Program-made: the position numbers and the translations under genes | Source: Deltaproteobacteria bacterium | GTDB lineage: Bacteria > UBA10199 > JACPAL01 > GCA-016699445 | Direction of reading: 5' to 3' | Length of the DNA: 64,000 nucleotides | Assembly (NCBI GenBank): GCA_016699445.1 | Contig: CP064976.1 | Location: 1,302,001 to 1,366,000, forward strand | The notes under the pieces: generated by a model | What the model was told of the DNA's origin: nothing | Seen by the model: only the letters and a program-made list of their open reading frames with translations | The model's database searches: none | In this document: positions 10,146 through 18,887 of the stretch, piece after piece | Position numbering within the stretch: the first letter of the stretch is position 1 | Layout: each line of letters begins with the position of its first letter

Positions 10146-11909
10146 TTAAATTATTCCATGCAGAGGACCGCCGGAGACGGCGAGGTTTTCAATTTTTTTG
10201 ACGAGCACAGGATCTTCTTCCAAGAGTGGTGCGTGATGCTTTTTGATGCGGGCATCGATCACTAGAGATCCACGGCATCCCCAATGTTTATGTTCTGTAA
10301 AAGATTCTATCCCATCGATATCCATAGCCGGATCAGATCGTGTGAAGGTCACCCAGAGAAAATTATTCAAGGTGCGTGAGGCAAATTCAACGTCATCGAC
10401 AATAACGACTAAAGGAAAGTGTTCGGGATTTACGTTGTGTACCATTTCATTCACAATCAACACTCCAGGTATGGGCCCTTGAGTTTTTAAATGGCGCCGT
10501 TTGGGCCCGCAGGCAGCAATCACTACTTTAGACCCACGATTTAAGTTGGTTCCTGAGTAATCCAAAGTGTCGATGGTGGTTTGAGTTTGGAAATGCAGAT
10601 CACGAGTCCAATCCACGCGTTCGAGTATGTGCTGGAAAAAATCAGCGATGTTATGAATCTTTAAATCTGGATTGTCTGCGTGGTTCATAATCCAGAGGTA
10701 CTTTGCTAGGGAGAGTTGGCCTTGACCCAACAACGCATTGGCTTGAGTCAAAATTTCCTGAGGCTCTGTCGTCGATTGATAAGGTGTGTAACGCTCGCTG
10801 CCGATGGCTAATAAAAGTGGATGAACTCCCGAAGCGTCTACAGCATGCACTGCTTTGATCCCGGGAATGACATGGGGAATCATCGGTGCAGAAATTTCAT
10901 GGATAAATTCTCCAAAAGACGTGTCTTCCTGTGGAGGTCTGCCAACCGTCGTAAAGGGCCAAATAGCCCCCGGCCGATGGTAGACGGCTTCCACTTTGAG
11001 TACGGGAAGATCGTGAGTGAGACTGTAGTAACCCAAATGATCTCCAAAAGGTCCTTCGGGTAATAGGCGCTGCGGATCGACAATGCCGGTGATACAAAAA
11101 TCAGCTTCGGCATATATTGGTAGGGGCAATTCATGAATTGCCCCTACGGGTTTTATCATCGGAATCGCATGTCCTGCCAAGGCTCCTGCAAAAGAGAGTT
11201 CTGACATACCTTCTGGCAGTGGCATGACAGCCGCCATTGTCATAGCAGGAGATCCACCGACAAAAATATTGATACGAAATGGTTTGTTGGCTGCGAGAAC
11301 TTCTTGATGATGAACACCAATCCCCCGATGCAGTTGGTAATGCAGACCAATCTCTTGCCCAATCTTTTGATTGATTCGATACTGATTTCCCGAAAGCTGG
11401 ATGCGGTACATGCCTAAGTTTGATTTCACCCAACCCGGCTTGAGAGTGCTTTCGGTATAGACTTGAGGTAGCGTAATAAAAGCGCCCCCATCCCGTGGCC
11501 AGGAAACCAATTGTGGAAGATCTGCAATTTGAATTTTATTTGTTAACACAGGTCCAGTAGATCGAAAGCTTGGTTTTAAATGCCAGGCAATGAAAGGCAA
11601 ATCCCAATACTGATAAAATTTTTTCAAAGCTTTTTCAGGTTGGGTTTTGAGTGATAAGAGTTTTTGAATATCCTCAAGAGTATCTCGAAAAAGAAACCGT
11701 GTACGCTCCAGTGTGCCAAACAAATTTCCCAACATCGGAAATTTGGTATTTTTGACATTCGTAAATAACAAGGCCGGACCTTTATTTTGATAGGCTCGAC
11801 GTTGGATCATGCCCATTTCCAAATAAGGATCCACTTCAGTGGTGATACGTACCAGCTTCTTGTGTTTTTCTAAATCAGCGACGCAGTCTTGAAGGTTTTT
11901 GTATCCCAT
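10146..11909 (-). CDS. UbiD-family prenylated-FMN decarboxylase
   Basis: This is a UbiD-family decarboxylase of 587 residues, longer than E. coli UbiD and like the forms tied to menaquinone synthesis by the futalosine route. It opens with YKNLQDCVADLEKHKKLVRI and contains the core block EGPFGDHLGYYSLTHD and GRPPQEDTSFGEFIHEI. UbiD enzymes need prenylated FMN made by UbiX. A mqnD-like gene at 35.9-36.8 kb supports a menaquinone role, though aromatic acid decarboxylation by other members of the family is possible. Residues about 254-264 (VGAIHELPLPI) are encoded by a perfect 28-bp palindrome, and this spot is a few residues longer than I would expect from the family. Confidence 0.85.
   Translation of the reverse strand: MGYKNLQDCVADLEKHKKLVRITTEVDPYLEMGMIQRRAYQNKGPALLFTNVKNTKFPMLGNLFGTLERTRFLFRDTLEDIQKLLSLKTQPEKALKKFYQYWDLPFIAWHLKPSFRSTGPVLTNKIQIADLPQLVSWPRDGGAFITLPQVYTESTLKPGWVKSNLGMYRIQLSGNQYRINQKIGQEIGLHYQLHRGIGVHHQEVLAANKPFRINIFVGGSPAMTMAAVMPLPEGMSELSFAGALAGHAIPMIKPVGAIHELPLPIYAEADFCITGIVDPQRLLPEGPFGDHLGYYSLTHDLPVLKVEAVYHRPGAIWPFTTVGRPPQEDTSFGEFIHEISAPMIPHVIPGIKAVHAVDASGVHPLLLAIGSERYTPYQSTTEPQEILTQANALLGQGQLSLAKYLWIMNHADNPDLKIHNIADFFQHILERVDWTRDLHFQTQTTIDTLDYSGTNLNRGSKVVIAACGPKRRHLKTQGPIPGVLIVNEMVHNVNPEHFPLVVIVDDVEFASRTLNNFLWVTFTRSDPAMDIDGIESFTEHKHWGCRGSLVIDARIKKHHAPLLEEDPVLVKKIENLAVSGGPLHGII
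11120..11147. repeat. 28-bp perfect palindrome inside the ubiD-like gene
   Basis: The left half is GTAGGGGCAATTCA and the right half is its exact reverse complement, giving a 14-bp stem with no loop. It keeps the reading frame open and encodes VGAIHELPLP on the minus strand. It looks like a mobile palindromic repeat inserted into a coding region, comparable in concept to Rickettsia palindromic elements. No second copy was seen in this window. Confidence 0.8.
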
Positions 11910-11912
11910 ATT

Positions 11913-12547
11913 TTAGGAGAGAGAAATAAAACTGACTTTATTGTGATCGTTCCCAATTCCCATGGGCTCTATATGGAGAGGATTAACTTTGGGATCCGCA
12001 AAAATTTTAAATCCCGCCTTTTTGGCTTTTTGGCAAAAAGAAAAATCTTCTGAGAGATGTCCCATGGATGTCCATTCACTGGTAAACCAAGGTCCTTTGA
12101 TTTTTTCAAAAACACGCCGTTCAATCAAAAGGCACCCACCGCCCACGACATCTACTTCTGTGGTTGTTTTGATTGTAGAAGAAATGGGCTTGAGAGTTTT
12201 ATTCTTCCCCAGAAATTTAAAAGCCATAGGTTCATGAGGTGGAATGCGTTTGCGATAGACACCGCTGATAATGGGGACTTGAGCGGCTAACAAGCGGGTC
12301 AACGTGTCATGAGCCGGAAGAATATCCCCATCCAAAAGAAAATGTGTGTAGGATTAATCGGATGCTCAAGCATTTGTTCCACAAGATGATTGCGTGCCCG
12401 ATAGACCAAAGCTCCTTGAAAGACCATCAAGTCAGTTTCCGCTGGTTTTTCCAAAGAAAGAATGCCGGCGACGACCTGCCAGTAAATAAGTGAAGTGGCC
12501 AGAGGTATGGCAATGACGACACGTGGTTCTATAGTAAAATTTTCCAT
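11913..12547 (-). CDS. Glycosyltransferase (GT2-like), frameshifted
   Basis: The N-terminal part (RVVIAIPLATSLIYWQVVAG, then YRARNHLVEQMLEHPINPTH) is the nucleotide-sugar half of a GT-A fold enzyme. The C-terminal part holds a DGDILPAHDTL block, with the metal-binding DxD-type acidic motif, and VVGGGCLLIERRVFEKI. They lie in different frames. One extra base in the A4 run at 12334-12337 (TTTT in the coding strand) gives a continuous FFLDGDILPAHDTL and a protein of about 211 residues. The short form resembles small glycosyltransferases that edit surface sugars; donor and acceptor are unknown. The gene lies directly upstream of the ubiD-like gene on the same strand. Confidence 0.75.
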
Positions 12548-13892
12548 TGGCCTCCCTTATCAGGTCCTTGTCGTTCAAGGCCACCTTCAGTTTTTAATTT
12601 CCTAAGATTCCATTCGACACCTTTATGAGATAATCCGGTGACAAGAGCCAGCTCCTGAGTTGTGATAGAAGGATTGCTTTGAATGGCCGATAATATTTTC
12701 TCCCTAGTTTTCTCCCTAGTTTTCTCCCTAGTTTTCTCCCTAGTTTTCTGGGAACTTTCAGAGATTTTTAGTGAGAAGTCTTCAGATCGATAAAAAATAG
12801 TTCTGAAAATCCCTTCTGTATCGAAAAACGGTTCTTTTAAACCAGCCCTAGCAATGGCTCGTCTAATTTTCTTAATACCCATTCCGATTCGTTCCACTTT
12901 GTGAAGTCTGAAAAAAGATCGGCAATTAATTCATTGCGACGAATAGAAAATTTTCCAAAGGCTTTTGGAGGCAAATCTTCTGGAAGACTTCCCAGATTGA
13001 TGATTTCCAAACGATTATCATAAATTTCTACGTTAATTTGTGTTCCCGTGATGGCGTAATCCCGATGCATGAGTGCATTGACGACCGCTTCGCGAATGGC
13101 TTCCATAGGGATTTCATAAATATCATGACGATTCATACCCCTTATTTCACTTCGAATATTGAGGTGTTTCTCGATGAATGAGATCGTTTCATTGAATTGC
13201 GTCAGGAGATCATCACGGACATCTTTGCGATCATAGATGTTGAACTTCTCTATGCCCTTAAAGGCCAATAAAGTTGTTTGGGATTGAGGAAGAAATTTTC
13301 CTACGTCTTTTGCAAAAAATAAAAGCCCAGCATTTTTCACAAAATTGCCCTCAACAACATTTAAGCTTTTTAAAAAATCAGGAATGTTTGTCTGACCGAT
13401 TTGGATATTAGCTTCTTCGATGAAGGTTTTGATTTTTTCTTTTGAAATATCTTTAAAGGAAAATCCTTTGGTGATCCTTTCTTCAAAGGGAAATGGATCG
13501 TGTTTCCGAAACATGATGCGAATTTCATCATGATTCATTTTTTGGGTATTGCCATTGAGCCGACGATAATAGCCAGAGCTACAGCTATAAGGTTTTTCAT
13601 TTCCTTCAGGAATTTCAATTACCACGATATTTTCTATTTTTGAGATAGTGACAGAGAGGGATGGTTTTGTATTGCGGGCAATATTATTGATGCGAGCTTT
13701 GAGGTCATTGGTCAGTTTTTCTCCAGAGATACTCCCATCATCTCGAACCCCCAGAAGCAACAGACCTCCTTTGCTATTGGCAAAAGCAATAATATCTTCG
13801 TCAATGTGTGAGCTGAATCGTTCTTTAAACTCGACGGTCAGCCCTTCGCCTTCTTTGAGGAGTAATTTTAATTGAACAGGATCAATCGCCAT
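12529..13892 (-). CDS. AlbA_2/Schlafen-like ATP-binding regulator (COG2865), frameshifted
   Basis: The N-terminus is an AlbA_2 domain (EFKERFSSHIDEDIIAFANS, GGLLLLGVRDDG). Then comes a helical linker, and a GHKL-like ATPase C-terminal region with EAVVNALMHRDY and NLGSLPEDL. The frame breaks at the TTT at 12898-12900; one extra base yields FTKVERIGMGIKKIRRAI, the usual continuation. The tail contains a TREK tandem repeat and a winged helix (ITTQELALVTGLSHKGVEWNLRKL). Such proteins are usually called transcriptional regulators or defence-associated, and the role is not settled. The start at 13892 was taken as the first good Met; full length is about 454 residues. Confidence 0.8.
12696..12749. 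repeat. 12-bp tandem repeat, four and a half copies
   Basis: The unit TTTTCTCCCTAG repeats four times with a half copy at the end, all identical. It is in frame in the AlbA_2-type gene and encodes TREK on the minus strand, forming a charged linker before the winged helix. Identical copies suggest recent expansion by slippage, so copy number may vary between strains or be misassembled. Confidence 0.9.
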
Positions 13893-14033
13893 GGACCCGT
13901 CTCATTCCAACGGTATACACAAAAACTCAATTAAAGATTTCTTATGGAGTACACCCTGAAAATAATCATGATATTTAGTTCGTCCTCATATTTTTCTTGA
14001 GACACTGTCTCGGAAGTGATCTTGCGGTCTTTC

Positions 14034-15650
14034 ATGAAACCACTACGCATTATTTTTATGGGTTCACCAGAAGTGGCGGTGCCTTCGCTTAAGATTTTAA
14101 AAGAGTCTCTGCATGAAGTGGTGGCTGTTGTTTCACAACCCGATAAGCCTGCGGGGCGTGGCCAATTACTCACTGCTCCTGCTGTGGCCCAGTATGCTAA
14201 AGACAATAGATTGCCTCTTTTTCAACCAGAGCGTATCAAAAATAATCCTGAATTTTTGGACATTTTAAAAAATCTGAAAGCGGATCTGATTGCGATTGTG
14301 GCTTATGGAAAAATTCTTCCTCCCGAACTACTCAATCTAACACCACTTCAATGTATCAACGTTCATTTTTCAATTTTACCCAAATACCGGGGTGCGGCTC
14401 CGATGCAATGGGCGGTGATTGAAGGGGAAGAAGAGACTGGTGTGACGACGTTTATTCTGGTCGATAAAGTCGATGCCGGTCCGATCTTATTACAGAAGCG
14501 TGTATCGATTGAGCCCGAAGATACATGTGTGGAGTTGGCTCCTCGATTAGCCAATCTTGGCTCGATCGCTCTTTTGGAAACGGTGAACGGTTTGAGTGAA
14601 GGATCTTTAACCGCCATGCCACAAAATGATTTTCATGCGACCATGGCTCCGTTGTTAAAAAAAGAAGACGGGCGGTTGGATTTTTCCAGAAAAGCACGAT
14701 TTCTAGTGAATCAAATCCGAGGAATGAATCCGTGGCCGGGGACTTCCACAACCTATCAAGGAAAGTTTTTGAAAATTTTTAGGGCAGAAGAGACTGCGGC
14801 TCGTGGGAGTGCCGTCCCAGGGACTGTGGTGGTGGTTGATGCCCACAATGCGGACCGTGGTCTTCAAATCGCTTGCAAAGACAGCAGCCTCCTTCTTAAA
14901 GAAGTGCAGCTCGAAGGTAAAAAACGTATGCCCATTACAGAGTTTCTAAAAGGAAATCCTGTGACCATTGGAGAGACTTGGTTTATGAAAAAGATAGCAC
15001 CTTCTATATTATCAGCAGATTTTGGACGACTGGCTGAAGAAATTCAGGCTGTTGAAAAAGCCGGAGCGGATTGGATTCATCTGGATGTTATGGACGGTCA
15101 CTTTGTGCCAAATCTAACGATTGGTCCTGTGGTCGTTGAAGCGGCGCGGCGAGCTACAAAGCTGTTTCTTGATGCGCATCTGATGATTGATAACCCTGAA
15201 AAGTACATTGAAGATTTTAGAAAAGCGGGTGCAGATTCCATTACGATTCATGCGGAAGTGTGCACTCCTGGGGAACGTCTGGATAAAATCATCCAGCAGA
15301 TCCGAAAGTCAGGAGCTAAAGTGGGAGTATCCATTAATCCAGATACGCCCGTTTCTGTTATTCAAAATTATTTATCCAAAATTGATATGGTCTTGGTTAT
15401 GAGTGTTCATCCAGGTTTTGGTGGACAGTCGTTTATCGAGTATTGTGTGCCAAAAATTTTGGAACTTCACCAAATGGCTACGACGCAAAAACTCAATCTC
15501 GAGATTGAAGTGGATGGTGGTATTAGTGCTAAGACCATTAAGAAAGTTTCCGATGCAGGTGCCACAGCATTTGTGGCGGGTTCTGCAATTTTTAAAAGCG
15601 TTGATTACCAAAAGACTATTTCTGAAATGCGGACACTCATGGACTCATGA
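14034..15650 (+). CDS. fmt: Methionyl-tRNA formyltransferase fused to ribulose-phosphate 3-epimerase
   Basis: Residues 1-314 are Fmt, which formylates initiator Met-tRNA: FMGSPEVAVPSL, SQPDKPAGRGQ, and the catalytic block NVHFSILPKYRGAAPMQW. A second domain (FSRKARFLVNQIRGMNPWPG onward) binds tRNA. Residues about 315-538 are a complete pentose-phosphate epimerase: APSILSADFG, HLDVMDGHFVPN, DAHLMI, MSVHPGFGGQSF, EVDGGIS. The two are joined in frame with no linker at TGG TTT ATG AAA (about 14980-14991). Reading one base fewer there gives a TGA overlapping the epimerase ATG, the usual coupled arrangement, so the fusion may be real or may come from an indel. ATG 14034 is preferred over GTG 14016. 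Confidence 0.85.
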   Translation: MKPLRIIFMGSPEVAVPSLKILKESLHEVVAVVSQPDKPAGRGQLLTAPAVAQYAKDNRLPLFQPERIKNNPEFLDILKNLKADLIAIVAYGKILPPELLNLTPLQCINVHFSILPKYRGAAPMQWAVIEGEEETGVTTFILVDKVDAGPILLQKRVSIEPEDTCVELAPRLANLGSIALLETVNGLSEGSLTAMPQNDFHATMAPLLKKEDGRLDFSRKARFLVNQIRGMNPWPGTSTTYQGKFLKIFRAEETAARGSAVPGTVVVVDAHNADRGLQIACKDSSLLLKEVQLEGKKRMPITEFLKGNPVTIGETWFMKKIAPSILSADFGRLAEEIQAVEKAGADWIHLDVMDGHFVPNLTIGPVVVEAARRATKLFLDAHLMIDNPEKYIEDFRKAGADSITIHAEVCTPGERLDKIIQQIRKSGAKVGVSINPDTPVSVIQNYLSKIDMVLVMSVHPGFGGQSFIEYCVPKILELHQMATTQKLNLEIEVDGGISAKTIKKVSDAGATAFVAGSAIFKSVDYQKTISEMRTLMDS

Positions 15651-15711
15651 CGCAACTTTGTGCGTCAAAATGAGTAGACAATTTTTATGACGCAGTGCTA
15701 ACCTTTGCTTC

Positions 15712-15920
15712 ATGATTACATCAGTCCCTGTCATAACAGCTGGTATCGGTGGTTTGGGCCCTTGGGAGCTCATCATCGTTCTTTCCATTGTGTTGGTGGT
15801 TTTTGGCGCCGGCAAAGTTCCCCAAGTGGGCTCTTCATTGGGTGAGGCTATTAAAAATTTTAAAAAGCGGTGAAGGATTCTCAAAACACAGAAAGTTCAA
15901 ACGATAAAGATAAGAAATAA
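15712..15920 (+). CDS. tatA: Sec-independent translocase component TatA/TatE, frameshifted
   Basis: A small protein with one N-terminal membrane helix (WELIIVLSIVLVVFGAGKVP), the FGAGKVP hinge and an amphipathic helix (GSSLGEAIKNFKK) marks TatA, which forms the pore for folded twin-arginine substrates. The A5 run at 15862-15866 lacks one A, so the frame meets TGA after FKKR. With A6 it reads on as FKKAVKDSQNTESSNDK to TAA at 15918-15920, the normal charged tail, for 69 residues in all. It sits 61 bases after the fmt-rpe frame. No tatB or tatC is present in the window. Confidence 0.85.
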
Positions 15921-15923
15921 AAA

Positions 15924-16415
15924 ATGGCTAAATCACCTCTCTCATCAATTTCAACGGGCCTTTTGCAACTAGCTTCATTGATGAGTAATTTTTCAGAATT
16001 AGGTCATGTTAAAAAACATGTTTTTCGTGCGGGACGCGAAGTTTTGTTGGCATTCAAAGAACTTTTGGAAATTGCGGATCAATATATAGCTGATGTTAAT
16101 GATGGGGGAAGTACTCAGCAAGCATTACAGACCGCTTTAGGATATGCTCAAGGAACCATTCATCAACTGGTTAAAAAATTGCCGCGCAGTGATGAGGAAG
16201 ATTATCGTTCCATGCACCGAAAAGTAATGGGTTCTATTCTCGAAGTGATTGAGTCCGAAATTGGTCGTAGTCAGAAAGTCAAATCTCAGAAGTCCCAAGA
16301 AAAAGCAAAAATGAAGGCTGAGGTTTTAGAAGCTATTCGAAAAGTATTATTAAAAGAAATGTATGAACGTTCGGATGCAGTAACAACATCTCAAGATAGA
16401 AAAGATAAAAAATAA
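15924..16415 (+). CDS. Helical protein of unknown function, upstream of phaR-like gene
   Basis: I do not recognise the family. The 163 residues are almost entirely predicted helix, with a Lys/Gln-rich C-terminal third (QKVKSQKSQEKAKMKAEVLE), no signal peptide and no membrane segment. It starts 3 bases after tatA and ends 6 bases before the PhaR-like regulator, so the three form one transcription unit with the two ArsA-family ATPases. The position and helical make-up would suit a phasin-like or adaptor protein, but that is inference from context only. Confidence 0.65.
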   Translation: MAKSPLSSISTGLLQLASLMSNFSELGHVKKHVFRAGREVLLAFKELLEIADQYIADVNDGGSTQQALQTALGYAQGTIHQLVKKLPRSDEEDYRSMHRKVMGSILEVIESEIGRSQKVKSQKSQEKAKMKAEVLEAIRKVLLKEMYERSDAVTTSQDRKDKK

Positions 16416-16421
16416 GGAGTC

Positions 16422-16925
16422 ATGATGAACACTTCAAAGAAAACACGTGTTGTGAAGCGTTACCAAAACCGCAAGCTTTACGATACCAGCGCGAGTCGCT
16501 ACGTAACATTAGATGATATTGCGACATTGATTCGCGAAGGCGAAGATGTTCAGGTGATCGATAATCAAAATCAGGAAGATTTGACCAGCATTACATTGAC
16601 TCAGATCATTTTTGAGCAAGAAAAAAAGAAGAAGAGCCTTCTTCCCTTAAATACTTTGAGAGGAATTATTCAAAGTGGAGGGGAAAAAATTGTGGGATTT
16701 GTTCAAAGTTCCATTGAAAGCAGCGTGAGTTCAATTACTCATGCCCGTGATGAAGCTGTGGGTAAACTTGAAGAAGGAAAACATCTTATCAAAGAATTTG
16801 TAGATGATAAGATCAAACCTGCTATTGATTCCGTTTCTGTTTTGCCGTCTTTACATTCTGAAATTCGACATTTGAAAAAGAAGATTGATCATCTCGAAGA
16901 GAAATTGAAGAAGTACGAAGGTTGA
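16422..16925 (+). CDS. PHA/PHB accumulation regulator domain protein (PhaR-like)
   Basis: The N-terminal 60 residues are the PHB-accumulation DNA-binding domain: RVVKRYQNRKLYDTSASRYV, then LDDIATLIREGEDVQVIDN and DLTSITLTQIIFEQE. The C-terminal half is a helical, coiled-coil region ending in KKKIDHLEEKLKKYEG. PhaR-type proteins repress polyhydroxyalkanoate synthesis and phasin genes, and sense the polymer. No PHA synthase is in the window, so the target here is uncertain. The start at 16422 follows AAGGAG. Its stop overlaps the TTG start of the first ArsA-type gene by four bases, which points to translational coupling. Confidence 0.82.
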   Translation: MMNTSKKTRVVKRYQNRKLYDTSASRYVTLDDIATLIREGEDVQVIDNQNQEDLTSITLTQIIFEQEKKKKSLLPLNTLRGIIQSGGEKIVGFVQSSIESSVSSITHARDEAVGKLEEGKHLIKEFVDDKIKPAIDSVSVLPSLHSEIRHLKKKIDHLEEKLKKYEG

Positions 16926-17833
16926 AATCGAATCTTTCAAATCTGCAGGATCTGATCGCCCATCAGCTACTCTTTGTTACCGGCAAAGGTGGGGTTGGAA
17001 AAACAACTCTGAGTTTTGTCTTAGGTCTTCTTGCGGCAAAGCAAGGTAAGAGGGTCTTGATTGTAGAACTGAACGCTTCGTCTCTTTCAGTTTTAGTTAA
17101 AGGTCGTAAGATTGGCTATCAGCCAGAAAAAATCCTTTCGAATTATTCTAATCTTCATGTGATCAATGTCGATCCACACTCAGCATTTGAAGAATATATT
17201 CTGATGCAAATAAAGTTTAAGAGTCTCTATAAAGCTGTCTTTGAAAATAAATTTGTTCGTTACTTTATTGATGCGACTCCAGGTTTGGCAGATTTGATGT
17301 GCATTGGAAAAATTTATAGTTTGGTCAAAGAGTACGACTTGGTTATTGTGGATGCCCCTGCCACAGGTCATGGTCTGGCACTATTAACTATTCCACATAT
17401 TGTCTCTTCAGCTGTCAAAGTGGGACCCTTGGGTCATGAAGCCCAGAGAATCGATGAGCTCCTTCATGACGAACAAAAAACAGAGATTGTTTTGGTGACC
17501 ATTCCCGAAGACATGCCGGTCACAGAAACTGTGGAGTTGGCGGAAAAACTCAAATCTCAAAACTTAAAAGTGGGTCCGCTTTTTCTGAATCAGGCTCGAG
17601 AATTTGTTTTAACTGAGAACGATGAAAGGTTGATTCAAAAAAGTAATCTTTCAGAGGACCTTAAAGGCTTAGTTCATTTGGAATCTGTGCGTGAAGATCT
17701 TTTGAAATATTACCGAAATATTTTGAAAGATACATTTCCAGATCAAATCAATATGCCCTTTATGTATTCTGAAAATTTTGGATTAGCAGAGCTTGAAATG
17801 ATTGCCGAAGATGTTGGAAAACAAATTGGATAA
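16922..17833 (+). CDS. ArsA/Get3-family ATPase, first of a tandem pair
   Basis: This is a P-loop ATPase of the ArsA/Get3 group. The deviant Walker A is VTGKGGVGKTTLS near residue 18. The switch-like region is VIVDAPATGHGLALL, where canonical Get3/ArsA has DTAPTGHTLR. Cysteines typical of arsenite binding are absent, so arsenic export is unlikely. It starts at TTG 16922 overlapping the preceding stop. The pair of single-domain ATPases may form a heterodimer, as the two halves of ArsA do; that is inference. The cellular role of these bacterial pairs is not established. Confidence 0.8.
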   Translation: MKSNLSNLQDLIAHQLLFVTGKGGVGKTTLSFVLGLLAAKQGKRVLIVELNASSLSVLVKGRKIGYQPEKILSNYSNLHVINVDPHSAFEEYILMQIKFKSLYKAVFENKFVRYFIDATPGLADLMCIGKIYSLVKEYDLVIVDAPATGHGLALLTIPHIVSSAVKVGPLGHEAQRIDELLHDEQKTEIVLVTIPEDMPVTETVELAEKLKSQNLKVGPLFLNQAREFVLTENDERLIQKSNLSEDLKGLVHLESVREDLLKYYRNILKDTFPDQINMPFMYSENFGLAELEMIAEDVGKQIG

Positions 17834-18887
17834 TATTTTTAATAAGAAAATTGTTATTTGCTGTGGGAGTGGTGGCGTTGGGAAAACAACCACTTCAGCT
17901 GCCATTGCTCTTAAAGCTGCTGAAAAAGGTTTGAAGACAATCGTTCTGACGATAGATCCGGCTAAGAGATTGGCGACAGCTATGGGGTTGAGTAGTTTAA
18001 GTCATGCTCCTAAAAAAGTCCCAACAGCAAACGGCTCTCTTTATGCCATGATGCTTGATACCAAAAGAACTTTTGATCGCTTGATTGAACGTTATGCCCC
18101 TAGTGAAAAAGAAGCTCAGGCCATTTTGGAAAACCGCTTGTATAAACACATGTCCAACATGATTGCAGGTTCTCAGGAATACATGGCTATGGAGAGGCTT
18201 CATGAGATTTATGAAGAGGGGAAGTATGATTTTATAGTTCTGGACACCCCACCCACACGTCATGCGTTGGATTTTTTAGAAGCTCCTCGACGTATGGTGA
18301 ATATGACTCAAAATAGTTTGCTCAAATGGTTTCTGACCCCTGGTATTTTTGCAGGCAAGGTAGGCTGGGGGCTTTTGCATAAAGGGGCTGAAAAAATACT
18401 CTCGGTGTTGGACCGTTTGGCGGGTTTAAGCTTTTTGCATGAATTGGCTGAAATGATTTCTTTAATGGGAAATATGCTGGCAGGATTTCAGAAGAGAGCT
18501 CAGTCTGTAAATGATTTGCTTCACTCAGAGATGTGTGGATTTGTCTTGATTGCAAGCCCTTCAGAAGTTTCAATTGAAGATGCCCGTTTTTTTTATGAGA
18601 AAATTAATGAAGAGAAACTTCCTTTTTTAGGTTTTGTGGTAAATAGGATTCATCAATTCTCAAATGTGAGTTTGGAATCCTTAAAGACTTCTTCATTGGA
18701 TTCAGAAGTTAAGGAAAAAGTGAAACAGGTAGTGCAGCATTATAAAAAACTAAGTCTTCGTGATGAGAGCGCTATACAGGGACTTAAAAAATCAAAAAAA
18801 TATTTTTTCAAAACAATACCTTTATTAGCAGGAGAGGTTCATGATTTAGTTGGTTTGGAAAAAATGGGCAGTTTATTATTGAGCTGA
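17811..18887 (+). CDS. ArsA/Get3-family ATPase, second of a tandem pair
   Basis: Walker A is CCGSGGVGKTTTS near residue 15. The A-loop-type motif TIDPAKRLATAMGL follows, and the switch motif is VLDTPPTRHALDFL. This copy is closer to the common ArsA-type form than its neighbour, which makes the two likely non-equivalent partners. The middle contains hydrophobic helices (LTPGIFAGKVGWGLL) that in Get3 homologues would form a client-binding groove. ATG 17811 lies inside the end of the previous gene; a TTG at 17802 is also in frame. The gene overlaps the convergent PilZ gene by 12 bases. Confidence 0.82.
   Translation: MLENKLDNIFNKKIVICCGSGGVGKTTTSAAIALKAAEKGLKTIVLTIDPAKRLATAMGLSSLSHAPKKVPTANGSLYAMMLDTKRTFDRLIERYAPSEKEAQAILENRLYKHMSNMIAGSQEYMAMERLHEIYEEGKYDFIVLDTPPTRHALDFLEAPRRMVNMTQNSLLKWFLTPGIFAGKVGWGLLHKGAEKILSVLDRLAGLSFLHELAEMISLMGNMLAGFQKRAQSVNDLLHSEMCGFVLIASPSEVSIEDARFFYEKINEEKLPFLGFVVNRIHQFSNVSLESLKTSSLDSEVKEKVKQVVQHYKKLSLRDESAIQGLKKSKKYFFKTIPLLAGEVHDLVGLEKMGSLLLS

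Noticed and set aside
11131..11433. Small open frame overlapping the ubiD-like gene
   Set aside because: It is an alternative frame of the ubiD coding sequence with no start signal.
12696..12749. CRISPR-like repeats
   Set aside because: The 12-base units have no spacers and lie in a coding frame; no Cas genes are present.
15648..15667. Hairpin TGACGCA...TGCGTCA at the fmt-rpe stop as a terminator
   Set aside because: The stem is only seven bases and no T-run follows; tatA lies directly downstream and is probably co-transcribed.
16922..18887. Arsenite efflux ATPase ArsA
   Set aside because: The arsenite-binding Cys residues are not seen and no arsB, arsR or arsD is present.
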